Source: Comamonas_C sp026954015 (GTDB taxonomy: Bacteria > Pseudomonadota > Gammaproteobacteria > Burkholderiales > Burkholderiaceae_C). Taken from it: 64,000 nucleotides of DNA. The notes under the pieces were generated by a model that did not search any database, was not told the origin of the DNA, and saw nothing but the letters and a program-made list of their open reading frames with translations. Shown here piece by piece: positions 53,347 through 61,657 of this stretch. Every line of letters starts with the position of its first letter. Position 1 is the stretch's first letter. The DNA lies in NCBI GenBank assembly GCA_035063785.1, contig JAPSFS010000003.1, positions 232,126-296,125 of the forward strand, read 5' to 3'. A program made the position numbers and the translations under genes.

Positions 53347-54831
53347 CTATTCGTTTGATAGCTGCCCGCGCTTGCCTGGCAATCGCAAGAGGCTGATTTG
53401 GCTTAAAAAATCCGCGGGCTGCTCCAGGCAGCGCAGGTCGAGCAGCAGCCGGTCTTCGTGGATGCGGCCGATCACCGGCACGGGCAGTGCGCGCAGCGCC
53501 TCGCACAGCGCGTCGAGCGCGCGGCCCGCGGCCTTTTTTTCAATCGGCGCTATCGCCAGGCCGCTGGACGGCAGGCGCTCGACCGGCAGCGACCCCGAGC
53601 CGATCTGCCCCTGCAGTGCCACGACCTCCACACGGTAGCCGGGCGCGAGCGCGTCGCGCAGCGCGGGCAGTACGACCTGCGCAGTGGCTTCGATCTCGGC
53701 CAGCGGGCGGGTGAGCAGGCGCAGCGTGGGCAGGTCGCGCACGAGGCGCTCGGGGCGCAGGTACAGGCGCAGCGTGGCTTCGAGCGCCGCCAGCGGCAGC
53801 TTGCTCATGCGCAGCGCGCGCTTCATCGGGTGGCGCTTGATGCGCTCGATCAGCGCCTTGCGGCCCACGATGAGCCCCGCCTGCGGGCCGCCGAGCAGCT
53901 TGTCGCCGCTGAAGGTGACGAGGTCGCACCCGTCGGCGAGCATCTGGCGCGGCGTGGGTTCGGCGGGCAGACCGAGAGCCGCCATGTCGATGAGCGCGCC
54001 GCTGCCCAGGTCGGTTGCCAGCGGCAGGCCGTGCGCGCGGGCGATGGGCGCAAGCTGCGCCTCGGCCACGGTGCTGGTAAAGCCTTGCACGCGGTAGTTG
54101 CTCGTGTGCACCTTCATCAGGAGCGCGGTGTGCTCGCCGATCGCGCCTTCGTAGTCGCGCGGGTGCGTGCGGTTGGTGGTGCCCACCTCGACGAGGCGCG
54201 CGCCCGCGCTCTGCATCACGTCGGGCATGCGGAATGCGCCGCCGATCTCCACGAGCTCGCCACGTGAGACGATGACCTCGCGCCCGCCCGCCAGCGCGGC
54301 GAGCAGCAACAGGACGGCTGCGGCGTTGTTGTTCACCACCGTGGCCGCCTCGGCGCCGGTGAGCTCGCACAGCAACCCATCGACGAGGCTGTCGCGGTCG
54401 CCCCGACGGCCGGTCGCGAGGTCGAATTCGAGGTTGTTGGGCGCGGCCATCATGGCCTGCAGGTGGGCGATGGCGGTTTCGGGCAGCAGCGCGCGCCCCA
54501 GGTTGGTGTGCAGCACCGTGCCGGTGAGGTTGAGCACCGTGCGCATGCGCGGCGCCAGGCGCTGGTGTACGCGCAGCGCCACGGCCTCGGCCAGCGCCTG
54601 CGGCGCGACGCGGGCAGCGGGCAGCGCGCCTGCCAGCGTTTGCGCGCGCAGGTCGGCGAGCAGCGCGCGCGCTTTGCTGGCGACCAGGGTGTGGCCGTGC
54701 TCGGCCGCGAGGGCCGCAACGGAGGGCTCGCGCAGCAGCCGGTCGAGCGCGGGCAGGTGTTGTGGGGTGGCGGTGGTGGGCGCTGGCGGGGCCGACGAAC
54801 CGTGAACCACGGATTCTTCAGGCACTGCCAT
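53347..54831 (-). CDS. selA: L-seryl-tRNA(Sec) selenium transferase SelA
   Basis: The 494-aa PLP enzyme has the SelA N-terminal domain (LPALDRLLREPSVAALAAEH) and the Schiff-base Lys in LVTFSGDKLLGGPQAGLIVG, plus MRTVLNLTGTVLHTNLGRAL. It converts Ser-tRNA to Sec-tRNA. Its start overlaps the fdhE stop by one base. The last about 20 residues (FLSQISLLRLPGKRGQ) are encoded by the interspersed repeat and are unlike the usual SelA C-terminus. Confidence 0.95.
   Translation of the reverse strand: MAVPEESVVHGSSAPPAPTTATPQHLPALDRLLREPSVAALAAEHGHTLVASKARALLADLRAQTLAGALPAARVAPQALAEAVALRVHQRLAPRMRTVLNLTGTVLHTNLGRALLPETAIAHLQAMMAAPNNLEFDLATGRRGDRDSLVDGLLCELTGAEAATVVNNNAAAVLLLLAALAGGREVIVSRGELVEIGGAFRMPDVMQSAGARLVEVGTTNRTHPRDYEGAIGEHTALLMKVHTSNYRVQGFTSTVAEAQLAPIARAHGLPLATDLGSGALIDMAALGLPAEPTPRQMLADGCDLVTFSGDKLLGGPQAGLIVGRKALIERIKRHPMKRALRMSKLPLAALEATLRLYLRPERLVRDLPTLRLLTRPLAEIEATAQVVLPALRDALAPGYRVEVVALQGQIGSGSLPVERLPSSGLAIAPIEKKAAGRALDALCEALRALPVPVIGRIHEDRLLLDLRCLEQPADFLSQISLLRLPGKRGQLSNE
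53350..53410 (+). repeat. Interspersed repeat encoding the SelA C-terminus
   Basis: TTTGATAGCTGCCCGCGCTTG followed by CCTGGCAATCGCAAGAGGCT and GATTTGGCTT is one of the clearest copies. It lies on the opposite strand to selA and supplies its last codons and nearly reaches the selB start. Confidence 0.7.
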
Positions 54832-55826
54832 CACGTCGGCCCGGGTTCGGCGTCGGGGTCGCCGAAGAGCAGCAGCATGTTGGTGCCGCTGCGGATGTAG
54901 CCCTCGTCGGAAACCAGCAGATCGAGCGTGAGCGAGGCCAGGTCGTCGGCCACCGGCTCGGCGTGGATCTCGCGCGCCATGTGCATGGTCTTGAGGTAGT
55001 GCTTGCACTCGTCGCAGGTTTCGGCCTCGATCGCGGGGGCTTTTTCGAGTTCACCCTGCACGTCGGCCGCCTGCAGGCCGCGGTAGCGCACGCTCTTGGT
55101 CGAGAAGCATTGCGTGCATTGCACGCGCTCCATCAGCCACTGCGTGGCGCACAGGCTGCAGCACAGGTAGCGCTGCCCCTCCTGCTTGCCGCCCACGCGC
55201 GTGATGCTTGCAGTGGGGGTGCTGCCGCAGCAGGGGCAGCGGTTGCTGTTCTGCGCCGGGCGGAACACCGTCGGGCCAAGCTGGCTGGTGGCGGTGACGA
55301 GGTGCACCCAGTAGAGCTGCAGGCCCGCGGCGATCAGCGGCGCGGCCGCCAGGTCGAGCCCGAGCGTGATGCTCGCGAGCAGCCGGTCGGCCTGGTGCTC
55401 CAGCGTGTCGTCAGGCAGGTCGATCACGCGCTGCACGCCCGCGCGCGCGGGGCTGTCGGCGGGCAGCTTGTCGAGCACCTGGCGCAGGAGCGTGCGCAGC
55501 TCGGCGCGCCATGCGGGGTCACGCGGCCAGCGCTCGGTGGCCAGCAGGGGCTCGCCGCTCGCGCTTGCGGCGTCCACCTGCGCCTGCGTCGGGATCGGCA
55601 CCTGGGGAAACTGCGCCAGCCGCGCCTGCTGCGCCTCGCAGACCAGCGCCATCAGCAGCAGGTAGTCGCGCATGGCGTGGCCCGCGGCGAGCTGGCGCAG
55701 ACGCAGCGCGCGGTCGGCGAACAGGCTGCCGCGCTTGGGCAGCAGCAGCAGCGGCACGTCGATCGACGAGCGCATCGCGATCTCGTCGGGCGTGTGCTGG
55801 AAGGGCTGGTATTCGGGGGAGTTCAA
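54831..55826 (-). CDS. fdhE: Formate dehydrogenase accessory protein FdhE
   Basis: The 331-aa protein has the four FdhE CxxC-type motifs for iron binding (NRCPCCGSTPTAS, YLCCSLCATQW, VQCTQCFS, AETCDECKHYLK) in the C-terminal half and the FdhE helical N-terminus. FdhE is a chaperone needed for assembly of membrane formate dehydrogenases. It follows fdnI after 90 nt and overlaps selA by one base, linking enzyme and selenium genes. Confidence 0.93.
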   Translation of the reverse strand: MNSPEYQPFQHTPDEIAMRSSIDVPLLLLPKRGSLFADRALRLRQLAAGHAMRDYLLLMALVCEAQQARLAQFPQVPIPTQAQVDAASASGEPLLATERWPRDPAWRAELRTLLRQVLDKLPADSPARAGVQRVIDLPDDTLEHQADRLLASITLGLDLAAAPLIAAGLQLYWVHLVTATSQLGPTVFRPAQNSNRCPCCGSTPTASITRVGGKQEGQRYLCCSLCATQWLMERVQCTQCFSTKSVRYRGLQAADVQGELEKAPAIEAETCDECKHYLKTMHMAREIHAEPVADDLASLTLDLLVSDEGYIRSGTNMLLLFGDPDAEPGPT

Positions 55827-55916
55827 TGGGTCTCGGTGCGTAAGGTCTGGACGAAAAAATGGGGCCGCCTCGGCGCTTGCGCGCCCGCGGGCGGCCCCGG
55901 GTTCAGCGACGGCGCA

Positions 55917-56549
55917 TCACTTCTTGGAGGCCTGCACCTGATCACGGTACCACAGCGGGTGGTGGTGCTTGGCCCACGCGGCGCTCACGGTGCCGCGCAC
56001 CATTGCGCCGATGGTGCCCTTGACCCAGATGGCCGCGTAGGCGTGCACGATGACCGCAAGCACGAGGATGAACGCCGCCAGGGCATGCAGCACCACCGCG
56101 ACGCGCTGCAGCGGGATCGCGACGCTTGCGGCGAACCAGGCCTGCCAGAACATCAGGCCCGTCACCAGCAGCACGATCAGGCACAGCGTGAACACCCAGA
56201 AGACGAACTTCTGACCCGCGTTGTAGCGGCCCGCGGCGGGCATCTTGGCCCCGTTGCCCTCGGAGATCAGCTTGCCCGCCTGCCCCAGCCATTCGGAGTC
56301 TTCCTTGCGCCAGATGTTGGCGCCCACGAACATGAAGAACATGCCAAGGAACAGCAGGAACATCGCGATGCCGAGGTAGGGGTGCAGGATGCGCGCCCAC
56401 TGCGGCCCGCCCACCAGCGCGGTGAGCCAGAACAGCGCCGGATGGAACAGCGCCAGCCCCGAGACCGCCGCCAGCACGAAGCAGGTGACGACGGCCCAGT
56501 GGTTGGAGCGCTGCCCCGCGTTGTAGCGTTGCAAGGCTGGGGTTTTCAT
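55917..56549 (-). CDS. fdnI: Formate dehydrogenase cytochrome b556 gamma subunit
   Basis: The 210-aa protein has four transmembrane helices with His ligands for two b hemes (RSNHWAVVTCFVLAAVSGLA; HPYLGIAMFLLFLGMFFMFV; LHALAAFILVLAVIVHAYAA). It anchors the enzyme and reduces menaquinone/ubiquinone. It overlaps fdnH by 4 nt. N- and FdoI-type proteins cannot be separated by sequence alone, so the symbol is by family. Confidence 0.92.
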   Translation of the reverse strand: MKTPALQRYNAGQRSNHWAVVTCFVLAAVSGLALFHPALFWLTALVGGPQWARILHPYLGIAMFLLFLGMFFMFVGANIWRKEDSEWLGQAGKLISEGNGAKMPAAGRYNAGQKFVFWVFTLCLIVLLVTGLMFWQAWFAASVAIPLQRVAVVLHALAAFILVLAVIVHAYAAIWVKGTIGAMVRGTVSAAWAKHHHPLWYRDQVQASKK

Positions 56550-57439
56550 GACTGCTCTCCTTGTGTGCTGTCGGCGGACGCATCCTCAGGCGTTTCCAGC
56601 GGCCCCTTGCGGATGTAGTGGAACCACCCCGCGAATGCCGCACCGGCCATGATCGCCAACCCCACGGGCTTGGATACGCCCTTCCAGAAGTTGACCATCG
56701 GGCTGATGTGCGGGTCCTTGGGCAGGCCCGTGAGCTCCGGCCGGTCGGCGTGCTTGAGCACATACATGACGTGCGTGCCGCCCACCCCGGCCGGGTTGTA
56801 CAGGCCGGCGTTCTGGTAGCCGCGCTCCTTGAGCTCGATGGCGCGCTGCTGGCCGTGCTCGACCATGTCCTCCTTGGTGCCGAAGGTGATGGCGCCCGTC
56901 GGGCAGGTCTTGACGCAGGCCGGCTCGATGCCCTCGCTCACGCGGTCGGAACACAGCGAGCACTTGTAGGCCTTGTTGTCCTTCTCGCTGATGCGCGGGA
57001 TGTCGAACGGGCAGCCCTTGACGCAGTAGCCGCAGCCTATGCAGTGCTCGCTGATGAAGTCCACGATGCCGTTGGCGTACTTGACGATGGCGCCGGGTGA
57101 AGGGCAGGCCTTCAGGCACCCCGGGTCCTCGCAGTGCATGCAGCCGTCCTTGCGGATCAGCCACTCGAGCTTGTCCTGCTCGGGTTCGACCTCGAAGAAG
57201 CGCATCAGCGTCCATGACTGCGGCGACAGGTCGGCCGGGTTGTCGTAGACGCCGATGTTGGTGCCCACGTCGTCGCGCAGGTCGTTCCACTCCGAGCACG
57301 CCACCTGGCAGGCCTTGCAGCCTATGCACTTGGAGACGTCGATGAGCTTGGCGACCTCGGCGACGTGGGTGCGCGCCTGGGGCGTGGGTGTTGTCGTGGC
57401 CGAGCGGGCGACCACATCCAGTGATTGCAGACTCGACAT
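56546..57439 (-). CDS. fdnH: Formate dehydrogenase iron-sulfur beta subunit
   Basis: The 297-aa protein has four 4Fe-4S motifs (DVSKCIGCKACQVACSEWND; CMHCEDPGCLKACPSPGAI; HCIGCGYCVKGCPFDIPR; KCSLCSDRVSEGIEPACVKT) and one C-terminal membrane helix (VGLAIMAGAAFAGWFHYIRK). It transfers electrons from FdnG to FdnI. It starts 3 nt after the fdnG stop. Confidence 0.94.
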   Translation of the reverse strand: MSSLQSLDVVARSATTTPTPQARTHVAEVAKLIDVSKCIGCKACQVACSEWNDLRDDVGTNIGVYDNPADLSPQSWTLMRFFEVEPEQDKLEWLIRKDGCMHCEDPGCLKACPSPGAIVKYANGIVDFISEHCIGCGYCVKGCPFDIPRISEKDNKAYKCSLCSDRVSEGIEPACVKTCPTGAITFGTKEDMVEHGQQRAIELKERGYQNAGLYNPAGVGGTHVMYVLKHADRPELTGLPKDPHISPMVNFWKGVSKPVGLAIMAGAAFAGWFHYIRKGPLETPEDASADSTQGEQS

Positions 57440-57442
57440 GGC

Positions 57443-60400
57443 TTACACCTTTTCTATGTTGACGAGGAAGGCCTTGAATTCCGGCGTCTGCGAGTTCGCG
57501 TCGCCCACGAAGGGCGCGAGCGTGTTCGCCAGATAGCCGTTCCTCGTCTGGCCCTTGAAGCCCCAGTGGAACGGGATGCCCACCATGTGCACCTGCTTGC
57601 CGTCGACGTTGAACGGCTTGATGCGCTTGGTGACGACAGCCTTGGTGATGATGTGCCCGCGCTGGCTGCTCACCTTCACGCGGTCGCCCTTCTTGATGCC
57701 TTTCTCCTTGGCCAGCTCCTCGCTGATCTCGACGAAGGCTTCGGGCTGCATCACCGCGTTCAGGCGCGAGTGCTTGGTCCAGTAGTGGAAGTGTTCCGTC
57801 AGGCGGTAGGTGGTCGCCGAGTAGGGGAACTCCTCCTTCTTGCCGAAGGCGTCCATGTCGCTCTTGAACACCCGCGTGCACGGGTTGCTGACCGCGTTGG
57901 GAGCGTTCGGGTGCAGCGGGTTCACGCCGATCGGGCTCTCGAAGGGCTCGTAGTGCTCGGGGAACGGGCCGTCCGTCATGCCGATCGCGTGCAGGTGCGC
58001 CACGCCCTCGGCCGTCATGATGAACGAACCCATGCCGATCTCGGGCGCCGCGTCCGGCTTCATGTCCGGGACGTCCGCGCCGCCCCAGCTCTTGCCGTTC
58101 CAGTACACGTACTTCTTGTTCGGCGCCCAGGGCTTGCCGTCCTTGTCGGCACTCGCGCGGTTGTACATGATGCGCCGGTTCGCCGGCCAGGAGTAGCCGA
58201 AGTTCGAGTACACACCCCAGCCGGTCGGATCGTCTAGGCTGCGCCGCGCCGTGAGGTTGCCGGCCTCCGACCAGGCACCCGCGTAGAGCCAGTTGCCGCA
58301 CGCGGTGGAGCCGTCGTCACGCAGGAAGCCGAACCCGGCCACCTGCTGCCCGGCCTTCACGAGCACCTTGCGCGGCGCCGTCGGATCCTGCGGGTCGGGC
58401 GGCGCGAGCACGTCGGTGATCGCGCGGCCGCTGATTTCGCGCAGCAACTCGCTCGAGCTCGGTTCGTCGGGGATCGCGTAGGGCCAGTCCGCATGCAGGA
58501 TGGGGTCGGGGAAGGCGCCGCCATCCTTGGCGTACATCTCGCGCAGCTTCATGAACAGCTTGGCCATGATGTGCGAGTCCACCATCGCCTCGCCCGGCGG
58601 CTCGACCGCGCTGTCCTTCCAGATCAGCACGCGGCTGGAGTTGGTGAAGCTCCCCTCTTCCTCCGCGAAGCACGCGGTCGGCAGGCGGAAGACCTCGGTC
58701 TGGATGTCCTCGGACTTGACGTCGTTGAACTCGCCGTAGTTCTTCCAGAAGTCGCCCGTCTCGGTCTCCAGCGGGTCGATCATCACCAGGTACTTGAGCT
58801 TCATCAGCGCCGCGGAGAGCTTGTTCTTGTTGGCCACCGTGGCCAGCGGGTTGAAGCCCTGCGAGAGGAAGCCGTTGATCTTGCCCTGGTGCATCAGCTC
58901 GAAGATGTGCATCACGTCGAAGCCGCCCTCGAGCTTGGGAACCCAGTCGTAGCAGTAGTGGTTCTCCGCCGTCGCGGCCTTGCCGTAGTACGCCTTCATC
59001 AGGCTGACCCAGAACTTCGAGAAGTTGTTCCAGTAGTTGAACTGGTTCGGGCGCAGGGCCTTGGGCGTGCTGCGCTGGATGAACTTGTCGTAGTCCGGAT
59101 CGGTGTCCATCGGCGCATTCATGTAGCCCGAGAACACCTCGGCATAGGCGTTCATGTCGGTCACGCCCTGCACGTTGGAGTGCCCGCGCAGTGCATTCAC
59201 GCCGCCGCCGGGCCGCCCCATGTTCCCGAGCAGCAGCTGGATCATCGCCATGGTGCGGATGTTCTGGCTGCCCACGGTGTGCTGCGTCCAGCCGAGCGCA
59301 TACAGGATGGTGCTGGTCTTGTCCGGCGCGGACATCTCGCCGAGCATCCCGCAGATCTTCAGGAACTTGTCCTGAGGCGTGCCGCAGATGCGGGTGACCA
59401 TTTCCGGCGTGTAGCGGCTGTAGTGCTTCTTGAGCTGCTGGTAGACGCACAGCGGGTCCTGCAAGGTCTCGTCCACCTTCACGTAGCCGTCCTCGCCCAG
59501 CTGGTAGCCCCAGGTGGACTTGTCGTACTTGCGCTTGGCCTCGTCGTAGCCGCTGAAGAAGCCGCCTTCGAACTTGAAGCCGGGCTTGAGCAGGAACGTG
59601 GCGTCGGTGTTGAACTTGACGTACTCGTGGTGGATCTTGTCGTTGGTGAGCAGCCAGTTGATGATGCCGCCCAGGAACGTGATGTCGCTGCCGTTACGGA
59701 TCGGTGCGTAAAGATCGGCCACGGCCGACGTTCGGTTGAACCTCGGATCCACCGAGATCAGTTTGGCCTTGCGCTTTTGCATGGCCTCCACCACCCATTT
59801 GAAGCCTACCGGGTGGGCTTCGGCGGCATTGCCGCCCATGACGAGAACGAGATCGGTGTTCTTGATATCGTTCCACGAGTTGGTCATCGCTCCGCGACCG
59901 AATGTCGGGCCCAGACTGGTCACCGTCGGTGCGTGTCAGACGCGTGCTTGTGTATCGATCCCTACCATCCCCAAGGCACGAGCGACCTTGACGGTGAGAT
60001 AACTGGATTCGTTGGACGACGAGCTGCACATCAGGAAGCCCGCGCTGGTCCAGCGGTTGACCGTCACTCCGGCGGCGTTCTTGGCCTGGAAGTTCGCGTC
60101 GCGGTCGGCCTTCATGTGCTTGGCGATGCGCTCGAGCGCCTCATTCCAGGAGATGCGCTTCCACTCCTTGCTGCCGGGCTCGCGCACTTCGGGGAACTTG
60201 ACGCGACCGGGCGAGTTGATCATGTCCATCACGCCCGCCCCCTTGGGGCACAGCGAGCCGCGGCTCACGGGGTGGCTCGGATCGCCCTCGACGTGGATGA
60301 CCTTGCGCGTGGCGTTCTTCGCCTTGTCGCCCAGGGTGTAGATCAGCATGCCGCAGCTCACCGAGCAGTACGGGCAGGTACTGCGGGTGACCGTAGCGGC

Positions 60401-60523
60401 GGTCAGTTTGTAGGCGCGTGTCTCGGCCAGCGCGGCGGTGGGTGAAAAGCCCAGGGCCACCATGCTGGAACCGAGCAGTCCTGCTCCGCTCACGCGGAAG
60501 AACTGTCTGCGGTGCATGTCCAT
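57443..60523 (-). CDS. fdnG: Formate dehydrogenase alpha subunit, selenoprotein with Sec196
   Basis: The full frame is 1026 residues, interrupted by an in-frame TGA at codon 196 (59936-59938). Upstream it has a Tat signal (MDMHRRQFFRVSGAGLLG), a 4Fe-4S site (STCPYCSVSCGM) and GSLCPKGAG. After the stop the frame continues at once as HAPTVTSLGPTFGRGAMTNS and MGGNAAEAHPVGFKWVVEAM, as in E. coli FdnG/FdoG (Sec196). The UGA therefore encodes selenocysteine, the Mo ligand. A SECIS-like hairpin follows. It oxidises formate to CO2 in the periplasm. RBS AAGGAG precedes the ATG. Confidence 0.96.
59890..59938 (-). promoter_or_regulatory. UGA codon with SECIS element in fdnG
   Basis: On the minus strand the UGA (59938-59936) is followed after 18 nt by an apical loop AGUCU (59917-59913) flanked by ACC and GGG. 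The loop sequence and spacing agree with the E. coli fdnG SECIS as I remember it. Bacterial SECIS lies in the coding region just after UGA and binds SelB. Confidence 0.8.
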
Positions 60524-60692
60524 GTAGATTTCTCCTTGTAGTTGGGAGACGGGAAAGCCATCTCATCGGCAGGCATGAAAGACCACGCTAGCGAAAGATG
60601 CAAGGACAGTCTAGGTACTCGCAACTGCCTGTTACATCAGGTAAACCCTAGAAAAGGTCGCCTGTGTGTCCGCAGAGCGCGTGGCTTGAGAA
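60524..60692. other. fdnG upstream region
   Basis: This 169-nt region must hold the fdn-sel promoter. A good RBS (AAGGAG) is at its fdnG end. I see CCTGATGTAACAGG (about 60628-60641 region), an imperfect inverted repeat, but no clear -35/-10, FNR or sigma54 site. There is no gene in it. Confidence 0.4.
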
Positions 60693-61460
60693 TCATTCGC
60701 AAATACCGCACCCATCGACGAAGGCGCGCAGCGTATTGGCGGGCAATGCGGTCCAGGTTTCATTGCGCGTGAGCGGCGCGGTGGCGACGACGGCAACCCG
60801 GTCTGCGGGCGTGGTGCAGGTGGAGAAGTCCAGGCTCAGGTCTTCGTCGCTGAGTTGCGCCAGCGTGAACGGGTGGTGGCGCTCGATGTAGTGCAATTGC
60901 GTGCTTGCGTGCGCCCACAGGGCCTGGCCGTTGGAGAGCAGGAAATTGAAGCTGCCGTGCGGCGCGATGCGCGCGGCCAGTTCGCGCAGCGTGAGCGTGA
61001 GCTCGGGCACGCTGGGCACGCCCGCATGCGACTTGGCCAGCTCCTGCATGAGCCAGCAGAACACGTGCTCGCTGTCGGTGCTGCCCACGGGGTGGAAGCC
61101 CGCATGCAGGCGTGGGCGGAATTCCTTCAGGTCGCCGTTGTGCGCAAACACCCAGTAGCGGCCCCAGAGCTCACGCACGAAAGGGTGGCAGTTTTCCAGC
61201 CGCACCTCGCCCTGCGTCGCCTTGCGGATGTGCGCGATGACGTTGCGGCTCTTGATCGGGTAGCGGCGGATCAGCTCGGCCACCGGGGAATCCACCGCGC
61301 GCTCGTGGTCAACGAAGTGGCGCAGCCCCTTGCCTTCGAAGAAGGCGATGCCCCAGCCGTCGACGTGATCGGCCGTGTGGCCTGCGCGCTGCGTGAAGCC
61401 GGTGAAACTGAACGTCACGTCGGTAGGCGTGTTGGCGTTCATGCCCAGGAGTTGGCACAT
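60693..61460 (-). CDS. Class II glutamine amidotransferase, YafJ type
   Basis: The 255-aa protein starts MCQLLGMNANTPTDVTFSFT, giving Cys2 as the N-terminal nucleophile after Met removal. It contains DGWGIAFFEGKG, NVIAHIRKATQGEV and FAHNGDL of the Ntn glutaminase fold. It has no synthase domain, so it hydrolyses glutamine or an amide-like substrate by itself or with an unknown partner. The start is set by the Cys. It is divergent from pntA. Confidence 0.9.
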   Translation of the reverse strand: MCQLLGMNANTPTDVTFSFTGFTQRAGHTADHVDGWGIAFFEGKGLRHFVDHERAVDSPVAELIRRYPIKSRNVIAHIRKATQGEVRLENCHPFVRELWGRYWVFAHNGDLKEFRPRLHAGFHPVGSTDSEHVFCWLMQELAKSHAGVPSVPELTLTLRELAARIAPHGSFNFLLSNGQALWAHASTQLHYIERHHPFTLAQLSDEDLSLDFSTCTTPADRVAVVATAPLTRNETWTALPANTLRAFVDGCGICE

Positions 61461-61622
61461 GGCGGGTCTCTCGTGGCGCGGTGGCAGGGGAAGGTCGAGC
61501 GCCGATTGTGCGTGGGAAAATCGCATGTGGGCGCATACTGGCGCGTGGTCTGGGTCTGCCGTATTTGCCGGTGCAAAAACGGGAGCGCCGTTCAGGTAAG
61601 CTAACGTCAAGAACGACATGTA

Positions 61623-61642
61623 CGCGCCAACGCTATGGCGCG
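61623..61642 (+). promoter_or_regulatory. Hairpin in the pntA leader beside the RBS
   Basis: CGCGCCA (61623-61629) and TGGCGCG (61636-61642) are perfect inverted 7-bp arms around a 6-nt loop. The pntA RBS GGAGGAG (61644-61650) follows at once. It could influence translation or be a protein-binding site. No known family match is claimed. Confidence 0.4.
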
Positions 61643-61657
61643 CGGAGGAGCATCAAG

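Noticed and set aside
60690..60708. Fur-box-like GAGAATCATTCGCAAA near the end of the yafJ-type gene
   Set aside because: It includes the stop region of that gene, is far from the fdnG start and matches only one half of the Fur consensus well.
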